64,000 bases of DNA, taken from NCBI GenBank assembly GCA_036417435.1, contig CM070899.1, positions 563,001 through 627,000 on the forward strand, written 5' to 3'. Shown here piece by piece: positions 43,199-55,690 of the stretch; position 1 is the stretch's first letter, and each line of letters begins with the position of its first letter. A program made the position numbers and the translations under genes. Below the pieces are notes generated by a model that did not search any database, had not been told where the DNA came from, and was given only the letters and a program-made list of their open reading frames with translations. Source of the DNA: Inia geoffrensis. Lineage: Eukaryota; Chordata; Mammalia; Artiodactyla; Iniidae.

Positions 43199-44527
43199 GC
43201 ACCCAGCGCCGCCCTGGGACCCCGCAATGCTGTCATGGTTCTTTCCGAGCAGAGCCCTGGGGCACGCCGGGCCTGCATGGGGCAGGGGTGGACCCGGCTC
43301 TGGGTCACAGTTTGTCACCACCAGTGCGGGAGAGCTGACCCCCTCAGGGCCGGACCCAGACTGTGCGGGTCTGCGCAGGCCGCTTGGGGGCTTCCCGAGG
43401 CCGGGGATGGCCTCTCCCGCAGGCAACAGCTGCTCCAGCCACCCTCCACCTAGCAGATGCTGGGGCTGGAGTGTGTGCCCAGAATGGGAGAAGCCCACTA
43501 GAGACCCTCAGGAGAATGAGTGCCCACTTCCTCCTGCCCCTGGTCCAGCCCAAGCAGTGGGACACTGGCCGTCCTCGTCCCCACATTCCTGTCCCAGGCT
43601 CCAGAGTCCGCGTGCTGGCTCTCTGCCCTCACGGGGGCCACACACGGCCCGGGGTGGGGGGACAGCCCTGCTGCACTGTCGGGCACAGGATATCAGGAAC
43701 CACCCCCCCAGGCCAGGTGGATCTGCCCTGCTTGTCCCTGCCAGGGTCCAGGCCTGTGCACTCGTGGGGACACTCATCCCTGTGCCCACAAGGGGCAGAG
43801 GCAAGGGGCCCTGAGTGCCCAGGGAGGGACCCTCCAGACGCACCCATGGACACTGAGCCCAGAGCCATTGAAAACAAGCCCCCCACTGAGCCACACCAGC
43901 CGGCACACCACCACCTTCATCCACATGCACTCACCTGCCCGCGTACACGCGTGTGCAGTGCGCCCACCACAGCACCCACGCGTGTGCACATTCGCAGGCC
44001 TTGCACACCGGCCCTCCAACAGGGCAGACGCACAGACGCACACCCGACCACAGAGCTGGGTCTCATGAGCCCTCACTGTAGACCCCAGGCTGGTCCCCAC
44101 CCTCCAACGCCCATGGGACAGAGACCAGCACTGTGCTGCCCCTTCCCTGGGGCAGGGCCCACAGCCCACACGCTCTGCTGACACTCCTGCCCTCCGGGCC
44201 TGGCCCCCGGCAGGAGAGGCAGCCAGGGCCTGAGCCACTGTCCTGCGGGGGGTCCAGGCACCCTCCCCGCAAGTACCCAACCCAGCTCAGCGCACAGCAC
44301 AGAGGAGGGAGCAGGACCCACTGGCCAGGCCAAGACAGGGGTCCAGGCTGGAGGAATGGGGGGCCTGGGGCCAGTGCCCAGCAACTGTCCTCAGGTGCCT
44401 CTGGCCCGGCCCACCTGGGGCATCCCGCCACCACCGTGCCACAATGGGAGCCGCGCTGCGAGGCCCCATGAGACCAGCCCCGCCCCCCGGGGGCAGGCAC
44501 AGCACTGACCCCACCCTCCCTGTTCAG
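43199..44527 (+). other. CH3-M1 intron, copy 2
   Basis: Collinear with 9828-11,155 and highly similar. No exon seen. Confidence 0.85.
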
Positions 44528-44661
44528 AGCTGCTGCTTGAGGAGGAGAGCTGTGCTGATGCCCAAGACGGGGAGCTGGACGGGCTGTGGACGACCATCTC
44601 CATCTTCATCACCCTCTTCCTGCTCAGCGTGTGCTACAGCGCCACCGTGACGCTCTTCAAG
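44528..44661 (+). CDS. IGHG: IGHG copy 2 membrane exon M1
   Basis: 134 bp encoding [19 protein letters not shown], then the transmembrane helix [21 protein letters not shown] and FK. It differs from copy 1 at the second residue (Leu versus Pro). Acceptor ctgttcag, donor gtgggc. Confidence 0.95.
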
Positions 44662-44719
44662 GTGGGCGGGCTGGCCCCGCGGCGCCCTCACTGTCCCCAC
44701 TGTGTCTCCTCCTGGCCCC

Positions 44720-44960
44720 CGGCCCCTCACTGTCCCTCAAGTCCCCTCACTGTCCCCTCACAGACCCTTCACCTTCCCTGACTGTCCCTCACTGTCCCTC
44801 ACTGTCCCTCACAGGCCCTCATGGTCCCTCATGGTCCCTCACGGGCACTCACTGTCCCTCACTCTCCCTCATGGTCCCTCACTGTCCCTCACCTTCCCTC
44901 ACTGTCCCTCACTGTCCCTCACCTTCCCTCACTGTCCCTCACTCTCCCACACCGTCCCCA
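44720..44960 (+). repeat. Short decanucleotide repeat in M1-M2 intron, copy 2
   Basis: About 24 copies of the CCCTCACTGT-type unit within a 416-bp intron. It is the unexpanded counterpart of the ~2.85-kb array in copy 1. Confidence 0.95.
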
Positions 44961-45077
44961 TCATGGCCTCCTGTCCTCCTGGAACCCCTCATTGTCCGTC
45001 GGCTTGGGGAATAGTGACAGGCCCTGGGGGGCGGCCCGTGTGATTTCCAGCCTGTGCTCACCCCCGCCGCCCCTCAG

Positions 45078-45161
45078 GTGAAGTGGATCTTCTCGTCGGT
45101 GGTGGAGTTGAAGCAGACGATTGTCCCCGACTACAGGAACATGATCGGGCAGGGTGCATAG
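45078..45161 (+). CDS. IGHG: IGHG copy 2 membrane exon M2
   Basis: 84 bp with TAG at 45,159-45,161. It encodes [20 protein letters not shown] then NMIGQGA, with the YRNM tail-tyrosine motif. One residue differs from copy 1 (Gln for Arg). Confidence 0.95.
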   Translation: MKWIFSSVVELKQTIVPDYRNMIGQGA

Positions 45162-46112
45162 CGCTCACTATGGGCTGCATCCAGGGCCGCGCCAGACCTG
45201 TATGACCACGTCCATCCCCTTGTGCTGCTCAGCCTGCGCCAGGCCTCTCCTCCACCCACTGACCTCACCAGCCTCTGAGCTCACCAGCACCCTCGCCTGC
45301 ACCCCCGGCCTCTGGCCTCGTGGCCACCACAACCTGCCCCCCACCCCACTCACAGACCCAGGGTGGACTGCAGGTGATGACCAACCTGAGCTGATGTCCC
45401 CACAGGACACCTCTGGGGACCCAGTGACCACCAGAAATGCCCAGGTCAGCGTGGGGGTCCCCCTCGAACAGGAGGAGGCCGGTGTCCGGGCCTCTGCGCG
45501 GGGCCTGCCCCGTACATCTAGTCCCGGCCAGGCTCCAGGCGCAGGGTCCCCGGGAGGAGGGCCTGTGCCAGATGCTGGAGGGGAACCGACTGCCTCTCCC
45601 AGCAGGAGAGCTTTTGCAGGTGCCATTAACGGTCCCTCAGGTCATCTCCACCAAGGACGCTGCTCAGAGCAGGGCCTGGGGCCGAGGCCGCTGCAGGAGC
45701 CCCAGCGCGGGAGGCGGTGAGGTCCAGCCAGACCGGCCTCCCCGGGAGCACGCTCTTGACCTGGTGCCCCGCGGACAGAGCTGGAGGGGCTCCCGGAAAA
45801 GGGGGCAGAAGGTGCGGCAAGCCCATCCTGCATCCAAAGGCCTGAGGCACATACAGCAGGAGCCCCGCCTGCACCGGGATGGGGGTGAGAGGCGCGACCC
45901 GCGTAGGGACAGCCTCCGACCCCGGGCCCCCGCCTCAGGGCCCGGTACCAACTCTCCAGTCTCTGCGGAAAAGTGCAGTCAGCATGCGCATGTGGTGGAG
46001 CTGCTCCTGGACTGGAAAGAAGGGCCGCGTGATCGCAGCTCGGGAGGCTTTCCTCCTTTCTGAATGTGGGGCCCACTGATGCTCTTCGCTGTGTCTTCAT
46101 TTTGTTAATGGC
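45162..46112 (+). other. Membrane IGHG 3' UTR, copy 2
   Basis: Nearly identical to 14,387-15,336, ending at the AATAAA at 46,113. No further gene. Confidence 0.7.
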
Positions 46113-46118
46113 AATAAA
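46113..46118 (+). promoter_or_regulatory. Polyadenylation signal, membrane IGHG copy 2
   Basis: AATAAA in 'aatggcaataaagcgttc', same context as 15,337-15,342. Confidence 0.8.
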
Positions 46119-46753
46119 GCGTTCTTTACAATCGCCTAGCTCGCTGAGAAGTCTCCCTAGGTTAACACGCCGCCTGCCCTCGTGAAATCTACAGCCAGTC
46201 TCCCCTACGCCACTACCCAAGCCTGGGGTTCCCGCCTGGCCTGTGGGTGTAGGGGCGAGCCAGGGGCCTGGGGGAGCCACGGGGAAGTCGCACATGTTGG
46301 GTGTGTCCGCACAGGAGGCTGTAACAGACACCACAGGGGGCCTTTGACAACAGACATCACTGTCTGACACCCTGCAGGCTGGAACCCCAGATCCTGGAGG
46401 TGCAGGGCTGGCTTCTCCCGAGGCCTGCCTCCGTGCCGTGTAGACGCCGTCTTCTCCGTGTCCTCACGTGGTCGTCCCTCTGTGCGTGTCTCTGACCTCA
46501 TCTCCTCCTCTTTTAAAGACGCCAGTCAGACTGGATTAGGGCCCACCCTAGAGACCCCAGTTTACATCATCACATTTTTACAGACCCCATCTCCAAATAC
46601 AGTTACATTCTGAGGTCCTGGCGGTCCAGGCTTCAGAGCTGGAATTTGAGGACACAATTCAGCCCAAAACAGCCGAGCTGGGTGCAAGAAAGGAGAGCCA
46701 GGAGGGACGCCAGGACGCCAGGCCAGGAGGGGCAGTGGTGCGGAGGGGTTGCC

Positions 46754-46990
46754 AAAGGGGAGCAGAGGTCTTCCCTGGTGGCGCAGTGGTTGAGTCCGCC
46801 TGCCGATGCAGGGGACACGGGTTCGTGCCCCGGTCTGGGAAGATCCCACATGCCGTGGAACTGCTGGGACCGTGAGCCATGGCCACTGAACTGCGCATCC
46901 GGAGCCTGTTGCTCTGTGGCGGGAGAGGCCACGGCAGTGAGAGGCCCGCATACCACAAAAAAAAACCCAGAAAAACAAAGGGGAGCAGAG
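46754..46990 (+). mobile_element. CHR-type SINE with target-site duplication (copy 2 flank)
   Basis: Orthologous in position to 15,978-16,214, with the same 14-bp target repeats (46,754-46,767 and 46,977-46,990). Confidence 0.93.
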
Positions 46991-48345
46991 CCAGACCTGG
47001 CTCACTGCTCAGGACAGACAGCAGTGAGAAGGACCACAGGAGGGGAGGGGGCCGGGTAGCACTGAGCTCAGCTGGCTGCACAGAGGTGACCAGTGTGTCA
47101 CAGGAGAAGTAGGAGTGGGGCTCCAGGGGCTCTGGTGAGGGACCAGGAAGGGTGGCCGTGCAGATGCGATGAGGCCGCTGTGCCCTCCGGCGGGCCAGGA
47201 TGCAGGGATGGGTCAGGACTCCGCCCTCACAGAGACCAGGGACCCATCCCTCCTGGTGATTCCACCTCAGAGGAGACACAACCCTCCCCAGAGGGCAGAT
47301 CAGGATCCACAGCTGTCGGCCCTTCTCAGTAAAAGCTCCAAAAACGTGGGCGGGGGTCTGGGTCGGGTGCTGGCCGTGCTGGGCTCCCTCAGACCCGCGT
47401 TTCAGGGGGGCTGGCTCATCGCGGGGACGCGGCCTTGGGCTGCTGGAAGCCACGCTTGTGTTTGTTGCAGCCTTTCAGGGCGAGGGACCGGCAGGACAGC
47501 CCTCCAGACCGGCAGCCGCAGTCTGGTCAGCATGGACGCTGCACCCCAAGGCCGTCCGACGTGCCGGTCCAGCTTCCCGTTGGGGGAGAGAGACAGACAG
47601 AGGCAGACACGGAGAGAACGGTACGCAGGGAAGGGACTGCATCGCTCAGGGGTCCCTGCACCAAACGGGGAGGCCGGGAGGGGCGGCAAACAGGATGGCC
47701 GAGGGGTGGACAGCAGTGTCCAGGAGAACATCTGGCCCTCGAGGACCCTGCCAGGCATGCTGGGCACGCTGGCACAGGACCCCCTCTGCCTGCTGGGCTC
47801 CCTGGGGGCTCCAGGTGACGGACCCGGGGGTCACCCCACACCCTGCGTTTCCCTCCTCCTGAACACGTAACCAAGAAGCTGAACTTGCCTGAGGGCAGCA
47901 CAGCCTGCCCAGCCCTGGGCCCTACCCCTCACTTCCATCCCCCAGACGAACAATCAGCCGCTAGCCGGCCTGCCCCGCAGGAACGCAAGGGTGGTCACAC
48001 AAGGGCCGGCCCCACGGCCTCCTAGCTGAACCCCGTCCCTGGCACGGCTGCCTCTGGGCCCCTCGAGAACTGCCCCACACTGGGCCCCAAGGTTCCCACC
48101 CTCACCCCCGAGCAGTGCCACACCACACGGCATCCCTCGCCTCTCCATGCTCCCCGAGCACCCCGAAGCCCAGTGGCCGACGCCTGCCCTTGAGCCCCTC
48201 GGGCTGCACCTGTGTGAGCCTGAGATCAGCCTCCCACTGCCTCCTGACCCCTAGAGCCCCCCCAGACCATGAGCCCCACACACACCTGTCAGTGCCTCAC
48301 CTCGCCACCACACACCTCCATCTGTGTCTTACACACGCACACACA
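46991..48345 (+). repeat. Duplicated 3' flank, copy 2
   Basis: Near-identical to 16,215-17,565; only isolated substitutions were seen. The match ends at a CA-rich run near 48,330-48,345, which may mark a breakpoint. No gene. Confidence 0.85.
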
Positions 48346-50115
48346 CGTCTGCACCCCTGGGCCACCACCCGGTCCCAGACTCCTCCCTCACCAAGGGAGA
48401 CATCGTCAGTCTGAACTCTGAATCCCGTTGTGGCATCTGTGGTGTGATGTCCATGGTGTGGTGTCTGTGGGGTCCAAGACAAATGGTCGGTATGAATGGA
48501 GGAGGGGAAGAGCAGACGATGCAATGGACTGAATATTTCCCCCAAAATTCATACATTGAAGCCCTAAGCCTCTAATATGATGCCATCAGGAGGTGGGCTT
48601 TGGGGAGTTGATGAGGTCATCAGGATGATCCCTTGTGAGTGGGATTAGTGTTCCTGTAGGGACCCTAGAGAGCTGCAGCCCTTCTCTATGTTAGGACACA
48701 GCAGGGAGGCGCCATATGTGAACCAGGAAGCGACCCTCACCAGACACCAAATCTGCCCGCTCCGTGGCCTTGGACTTCAAGCCCCCAGAGCAGTGAGGGC
48801 AAGTGTCTGCCCTCCATACGTGTGTGGTGCCCTGTTGGAGCACCCAGACGAACTGAGACGGGAAACACCTGGCCAGGTGCCCCCCCCGCACCAGGACCCA
48901 GGTGGGCTGGCAGAGCAGCAGCAGGGCTGGTGAGATGCGGGAAGGACCCGCCACTGCGGGGCGTAGGCACGTGAGACCCCTGGCACGCGTGCTGCTGAAG
49001 CCCCCACGTGTGCTCAGCTTGCAAGGGGCGGGCCTGGGGGCGGGCCAGGCCGGGGCCGGGGGTCGTGTGGAACCCTGCTGGGCTCTGTCCCGGTCCACGG
49101 GCTCCTGGCACTGCTGCTGCCACGTCACCAGGCCCGCCCAGAGTCACAGGGACAGTCAGCCTGCGGGGGAGGGCACGGGGAGAGCAGCCTGGCCTCCCCA
49201 AAGAGGCTCTTACGGGCACCCCCAGACGTGGCTGAGTTGCAGCACGAGGGAGAGACCAGCCTGGGCACCCGTCTCGCTGTCATCCCTGTGGTTCCGTCAG
49301 GCTGCTCTCCAGGCTGGGATCACCATTGCAAAGTCACAGCCAGGGCCCGTCCGGCCCCGGCCCCGCCCGGCACAGATGTGGGCAGGGGCTGGGGCCGGGG
49401 CCGGGGACCGTAGGTGGAGGAGTTGGTCACAGCAACAGCCTGACTTGGGGCTGGGTGACAACCCCCCACTGCCACCCCTACGGTCTTTTCAAATGCAGGC
49501 TGCAGGGGGCCAGGCAGGGGGAGAGGCCAGTGGGGGCTGTAGAGCTTGCCCACGGCCAGGTGTGGGGAGAACAAGACCAGGCAAGGGGCCGGCAGCGTCA
49601 GTGATACAGACAGACCCAGGAGGGCACAGTGCACAGGACAAGGTGGAATACCAGCTGTCAGGAAACTGGCTCTGGGCTCCCCAAGTGTGTCTTCATCCTG
49701 GGGTTACATCGATGACTGTCCCCACCACTCACGGCTCACCCTCTGTGCTTCTGTCCACTGTGCAGACCACCACTGCTCCATCCCTCTGCCCTGACATTGG
49801 CAAGTTCCAGAAAGCACCTGCTCCTTTGTCCTGGATCCCAGAACACAGAAGCCCAGACAAACTGCAGCAAACGCAGCAGCGAGAGAGAAATAGACCCTGA
49901 CATCGTAGCCTGTTCACCTGGGGGCTGTGGTCACAGTGCACCCTAGTGAAATCTGGCTGATACAGCCAACCTGAAATGCCACTGAGTGAAGTAAACTCAA
50001 CAACAAGCACAAATGTAATAACCACATGTGATGTGCACACAGTGTCCTGACTTTTACAGGGTTTTCAGGGACTATTAGTCAGGGTTCTCAAGAGCAACAG
50101 AACCAATAGAACATA
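48346..50115 (+). other. Intergenic sequence with old repeat fragment
   Basis: No exon supported. 48,537-48,700 ('aaaattcatacattgaagcc' followed by 'ggaggtgggcttt') is an old mammalian interspersed repeat. A GC-rich stretch lies at 49,020-49,420. Confidence 0.5.
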
Positions 50116-50117
50116 GA

Positions 50118-50300
50118 TGACAGATAGATATAGATAGATAGGTGATAGATAGATGATTGATAGATAGATAGATAATACATACATACATACATACATACAT
50201 AGGATATAGCTATATATGTATATATGTACATCTATAGATAGAGCTAAAATTCAGCTAAAGATAGACATAGATATAGATGACATACATATATCGACATATA
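50118..50300 (+). repeat. GATA/CATA microsatellite
   Basis: Runs of (GATA)n, a (CATA)n block (about 50,176-50,200), then TA-rich and degenerate AGATA repeats. Likely length-polymorphic. Confidence 0.92.
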
Positions 50301-51734
50301 GAGACAACAAGATTTCTTTCAAGGAACTGGCTGTCATGTTTGTGCGGGGTTGCCTCGCAGTTCTGAAATCTGTGGGGCAGGCCGGCGGGCTGGAAGCTCA
50401 GGCGGGAGTAGGTGCTGCTGTCTTGAGGCAGAATTCCTTCCTCTCCAGGAAGTCTCAGTTTTGTTAAGTCCTTCCCTGGTTGGATGAGGCCCGCCCGCAT
50501 CATGCAGGGTCATCTCATTTACTTGGAGCCCACTGACTGTAGATGTTAACCACATCTACAAAATACCTTCACAGCAACGCCCGGACTAATGTGCGAACAC
50601 ACGGCCCAGCTGGGTGGGTCTATGACTCTGACCCTCACAGGAACCTCCTCTCCTTTCGTACTCACAACGCCCCAAGAGGCGGGGGTCACTGTCACAATCT
50701 TACCATTGAAACCCCTGTCCGAGAGGACACCCTGCCTCTGGGGAGGATGCCAGGGCTTCATCTATGTCTTCTGATGTTCTTTCCACTGCCCACACTACCT
50801 CTTAGAGAGACTCGACAGCCCCCTCCTCATCCGATTTCTGCCCTCGGGGACAGGCTGCCTGAGGACATCCCTCCAGCCTGGAGATGTTTGGAGAGACAGA
50901 AGCCCTGGAAGTCCTGTGAAGGTGCATCCATTTATCTACCGGACAACTACTCACCCGATGGCAACTCTGCCATCATCGCTGGACACTGAGTACCCCGTGA
51001 TGAATAACACAGATGTGGCCTCTGGCCTCAAGGGCAGTAGGGAGCAGGGCAGAGGCAGGCCTCCAGTAAATCATCCCACAAACAATGATGTACGGACCAT
51101 CATGATAAGTGCTATGAATGGCAAGCTGGAGCATGAGGCCCTACAACAGAAGAAACAGCCCAGTCTCGGGGCCAGGGTGAACTCCCCGGGGGTAGCACCC
51201 TGAAGCGGAGCCCTGGAGGAGTGGCGTGTCTGCCTCAGGTCTGCTTGTCAACGCCTGGTCTCCTGCCTCCTGGTCACAGAACTTCTGGACCCAGGATACG
51301 TGGGGCCACATGGGAGCAGATGTCAGTGACGTGATAGGTTTCAAAACATGGTCTGATGATGACGCTCACACAGATACATAAAGAACACATCTCACAATTT
51401 TACTTAACTCAATTAATGGTTTACACCCACTTCAAAGTAGAATTCAAAGTACTACATGTATATAGTTGAATCAAGGATGCTGAAATGAGTTTATACATGG
51501 GAGGCAGAGAAGAATCAATCGTCGTTCCAAAAGAAGAGAATTTGCATTGCCATCAATTATCCACGGCTTGCAGAGTTGTGAAGTCGCTCAAAGATAATGA
51601 AAATCATAGAGCCCGTTGAATCAGATAACCGTGAAGGGCATGCAAGACAATGCCTCGCTTTCCACCGAAGACACAAGAAGTAACCCTTTGGTCCACTTCC
51701 AAGTCTTTCACAATTTCTCCTATTAACATATACA
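50301..51734 (+). other. Intergenic, no gene seen
   Basis: Mixed-composition sequence with only short ORFs on both strands and no recognisable domain. Confidence 0.45.
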
Positions 51735-51960
51735 ACTCACAGAAACAGATCCAGAATATATAGCGAACTCCTGCAAATCAATCAGAAAAATCAAACAATT
51801 CGGTAGAGAAGTAGTAAAGAGAAGTAAACAGATGTTTCACAAAAGATGCCCAAAGAGCCCTCAAACATTTGAAAGGAACCAGACTGGTTACGAGGGAAAT
51901 GAAAATGAAAAACCACATCAGAGAAAGTAGGTCTGACTCCACCACAGGTGAGGCAGCTTG
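51735..51960 (+). mobile_element. Ancient L1 fragment
   Basis: Resembles the C-terminal ORF2 region of old L1 families ('aactcctgcaaatcaatcag', 'cagatgtttcacaaaagatg'). Highly diverged. Confidence 0.55.
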
Positions 51961-52609
51961 GGCCAGACTAATCCCTTGCAAATAGCAATTATAAGCCCTG
52001 GGGGGTGGGGGGAGCTGTTTTAAAAGAGGAGTTGAAGGCACTGGGGAATGACTGAAAGCAAGCAGACACTGGAGAAAATGAACCCCTTGAAAGATTTCTC
52101 TGAGGATGTACCCCTACCAGGCACCAGGTGCAACTAGAATATGAACAAGAATAGCAGTCACACTGGCTCGAGGGGTCAGATCATGGGATGCAGGGCTACA
52201 TTGCAAGGGCAGCTGGAGGTTAAGGGGAGATGTCCATAAAAGGAGGGAGCCACAGAAGGGGAACCCCCAAATTCTGTATGTACACTCTGCTCAAATCCTT
52301 GACTGTCCCCTTACCTGTGCATGTGTAGGGGGAACTCCAGAGGGCCGGGGAAAAACCACAAGCAGGAGGCTGAAAGAACTGAGGAGACGTTAGCTACTGC
52401 CAACCAGAGAAATAATACCATGGCAGACAGATTTTGGAATCCAGTCAAGCAGACTGCCTCCTGACAAAAAAAATCAATACTTCTCTGGGGAAGAGTACAA
52501 AATCCATAGCCTGGATTATACTTCATCCACCACACCCAGCGCACATTCAGAAATTACTAAATGTGCAAAGAAATAAGAAAATGTAACCCATGGTCAAAAT
52601 ACAAAATAG
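51961..52609 (+). other. Intergenic, no gene seen
   Basis: No recognisable exon or domain; short ORFs only. Confidence 0.4.
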
Positions 52610-53610
52610 TCAATGGAGAATGATCCAAAGATGACCCAGACACAGACCCAATTATGACAAGGACTTTAAAGCAGCTATTATAAATATGTTCAGAGATCTT
52701 AAAGGAAAATATGCTCATAATGAGTGACTAGATAACCTCTACAGAAAATTTTAAACTATCTACAAGAACCAAATAAAAATTCTAGAACTAGAAAGTACAA
52801 TTCTGAATTTTTTAAGTCACTTGATGAGCTTAACAGCAGATTGGAGAAGGCATAAGAAAGGTCAGAAAACTACATTTCAATATAGAGACATTCTATATTT
52901 ATTATAGATATTCTAATGTATTATGTATGTAAAATATATTTATATATAATATATAGATTATATATAATAGCTATATATTTTATATATCAATAAAATGTTC
53001 TTTTAATCCAATCCAAAGAACAGAAAGAAAAATATTGAAAAAAAAGAAAAGAGACTCAATGTCCTATGAGACACTATGAAACATTTGAAAATACGTAAAA
53101 TTTTGGAGTCCCAGAAATGGACAAGAGATAGAATGGGGCAGAAAAAGTCTTTGAAGAGATAAAAAGCAAAATTTCCCAATGTGATGAAAATATCAATTTA
53201 CAGATTTAAGAAGCTCAGCCAGTTCCTAACCATAAATACAACATGATGTGCCATCCTGAGACACATTGTGCAAACTGATGAAGACCAAAGGTAAAGAAGA
53301 TGCCTTGATAGCCGCCAGAGAAAGAACACAGACATACAGGGAACAAACTACATCTGGCTTCTCATCGGAAAAAATGGTGACCAGGAAGCAATAGAACGGG
53401 GGAGTTTCAACCCAGAATTCTATATCCAGAGAAAATATCGTTCCAAAGTGAATATGTAATAGACATTTTTAGATACACAAAAACCGAGGGAGTGCGTTTC
53501 CAAGAGACCTGCAGTAAAGGAAAGGCTAACAGAGAATCTTTGTGCTGAAAGGAAATGACACCAAATGGAAACTCTGATCGACAGGATGGAAAGGCGAGCA
53601 TCAGAGGTGG
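52610..53610 (+). mobile_element. Ancient L1 ORF1-region fragment
   Basis: 53,100-53,600 retains old L1 ORF1 words ('gagtcccagaaatggac', 'cagatttaagaagctcagcc', 'cagaattctatatccag') but no open frame. A TA-rich stretch at 52,880-53,000 interrupts it. Confidence 0.6.
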
Positions 53611-53891
53611 CAAATATGCAAGTGCAAAAACTAATCTTTTTTCTCTTAGTTTCTTAAAAAGATAATCAATTGTTGAAAGTAAAAATCATTAACAGTGTGT
53701 TGTGGGGTTTATAATAGGTACAGATGCAACATATATGACAGTAGCACAAAAGATGAGTTCATAAATGAAACTATACTTTCTCAAGGCTCTAATGACTTAT
53801 GTGAGGTAGTCAATTACTTAATCTAAGTTCATTGTGATGACTTCAGGATGAACATCATATTCACTGAATCCATATGCAAAGAGGCTTATCT

Positions 53892-54202
53892 AAAAAGTCT
53901 ACAGAGGGGCTTCCCTGGTGGCGCAGTGGCTGAGAATCTGCCTGCCAATGAAGGGGACACGGGTTCGAGACCTGGTCTGGGAAGACCCCACATGCCACGG
54001 GGCAACTGGGCCCGTGAGCCACAACTACTGAGCCTGCGTGTCTGGAGCCTGTTCTCTGCAACAAGAGAGGCCGCGACAGTGAGAGGCCCACGCACCGCGA
54101 TGAAGAGTGGCCCCCGCTCGCCACAACTAGAGAAAGCCCTCACACAGAAACGAAGACCCAGCACAGCTAAAAATAAATAAATTTATTAAAAGTTGACAGA
54201 GA
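53892..54202 (+). mobile_element. CHR-2-like SINE
   Basis: ~280-bp tRNA-derived SINE (53,907-54,186) with 3' body 'gaagagtggcccccgctcgc' and a taaataaataaa-type tail. Imperfect target repeats (about 53,892-53,906 and 54,187-54,202) flank it. Confidence 0.88.
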
Positions 54203-54213
54203 AATTTTTTTTT

Positions 54214-54456
54214 AAAAAGGAAATCCTAGGGCTTCCCTGGTGGTGCAGTGGTTGAGAGTCCGCCTGCCGATGCAGGGGACACGGGTTCATGCCCCGGTCC
54301 AGGAAGATCCCACATGCCGCGGAGCAGCTGGGCCCGTGAGCCACGGCCACTGAGCCTGCGTGTCCGGAGCCTGTGCTCCACGACGGGAGAGGCCACAGCA
54401 GTGACAGGCCCACGTACCGCAAAAAGAAAAAAAAGAAAAGAAAAAGGAAAACCTAG
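54214..54456 (+). mobile_element. CHR-type SINE with target-site duplication
   Basis: SINE body 54,229-54,440 with A-rich tail, bounded by near-identical 16-bp repeats (aaaaaggaaatcctag and aaaaaggaaaacctag). Confidence 0.92.
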
Positions 54457-54511
54457 ATCACACGTTGTTTCAGTTGTCATGCCTCTTTCGTTTCCTTTAT
54501 TTTTTTATATA

Positions 54512-54848
54512 CATTTATTTATTTACTTATATTTGGCTGCATTGGGTCTTCGTGGCTACGCATGGGCCTTCTCTTTGTTGCTACGTGTGGGCTTTCTCGA
54601 GCAGGGTCTATCCTTCATTGTGGTGCACGGGTGTCTCATTGTGGTGGCTTCTCTTGTCGCGGAGCACAGGCTCTAGGTGAGCAGACTTCAGTAGTTATGG
54701 TGCATGGACCTAGAGTGCAGTCTCAGTAGCTGTGGCATGTGGGCTTAGTTGCTCTGTGGCAGGTGGGATCGTCCCAGACCAGGGATTGAACCCACGTCCC
54801 CTGCATTGACAGGCCGATTCTTAACCACCGAGCCACCAGGGAAGTCCC
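54512..54848 (-). mobile_element. CHR-2-like SINE, minus strand
   Basis: ~340-bp reverse-complement SINE starting with a tttatttatttactta tail and ending ccaccagggaagtccc. It is the third SINE of a cluster within 1 kb. Confidence 0.88.
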
Positions 54849-55330
54849 CAGAGAAGTTAGAATGGAATAAGTACTTAAAGCACTTACTAAGTACTAAGTA
54901 TTAACTAATAAGTACTAAGAAGTACTTATTAACCCAAAAGAATGTAGGAAAGAAGGAATAAAGGTACAGTGAACACACTTGATAGCCAAACTTTAAGAGG
55001 TGTTCCCATAAGATTAGGGACACAGCAAGGACACCTGTCACTTCTGTCACACTATTTTGCAGTGCTTTTCAGATATGTGCTTAACTATTTGTGGATTGTG
55101 AAATCAAATCAGACAGTTACAGCCAGCTCTTTTTAATAAACAAAGAAAAAAAGTCTATGCATTGTACATAACAAGAGTAAATATTTTCATGAAAATTTTG
55201 TTTCAGTTACATAAATAAATATACATAATATATGTTACATATAAATAATGTGTGTATGTGAATTAGATTATAATATAAGACACTTTTTTTACTAGGATTG
55301 TGGTCAAAACAGTTTGGAAAATGTTTATTT
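54849..55330 (+). other. AT-rich intergenic sequence
   Basis: Contains a short 'aagtact' repeat cluster at 54,868-54,930. No gene. Confidence 0.5.
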
Positions 55331-55334
55331 AATA

Positions 55335-55690
55335 GATTACTGGAGGTCCTGGCCAATGCTACGTGACAAGAAAAAGAAACAGCGCTGTTAAGATTGAAAG
55401 GAAAGATGTGAAGGAGGTATTATTTGTAGATGATGTGATCATTTCCAAGGAAAAGCCAACACAATCAGCAGACAAACTGTTAGAACTAACAAGAAAATCG
55501 GGACAATTTCCATGCAAGACCAACTTACCAAAAGCAGCCACGTTCCTCTATGTCAGCAAAAGCCTATTAGAAAATGTACTAGAAAGCCGGGCACAAGTCA
55601 CAGCAATGGGAGGGCTAACCTGGGAAAGAACGCCCAAGACATCTGAGAAAAAAGCAACTCTATTCAAGGACATAAAAGAAATCTGAATGG
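55335..55690 (+). pseudogene. Ancient L1 reverse-transcriptase fragment
   Basis: The frame 55,363-55,686 contains KEVLFVDDVIISKEKPTQSA and KLLEL..KSG, recognisable as the L1 ORF2 region around the FADD-type catalytic motif (here FVDD). It is short, isolated and without a functional partner. Confidence 0.65.

Larger units (their letters stand above)
41536..45161 (+). other. IGHG: IGHG copy 2, complete constant gene (CH1 to M2)
   Basis: Second gamma constant gene. Exons are CH1 41,536-41,829, hinge 42,162-42,206, CH2 42,342-42,671, CH3 42,756-43,084, M1 44,528-44,661 and M2 45,078-45,161. All exons are open with GT-AG junctions, so it appears functional. Relative to copy 1 it has a different CH1 N-terminus, a shorter hinge with three cysteines, several CH2 strand differences and a few CH3 differences. 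M1, M2, introns and 3' flank are nearly identical apart from the short M1-M2 intron (416 bp versus 3013 bp). It encodes a second IgG subclass on the same B-cell switching menu, between the first gamma gene and IGHE. Confidence 0.96.

Noticed and set aside
55363..55686. A 107-codon frame as a novel small gene
   Set aside because: Its VDD-containing core and neighbouring words match the L1 reverse-transcriptase region; it is a decayed L1 fragment.
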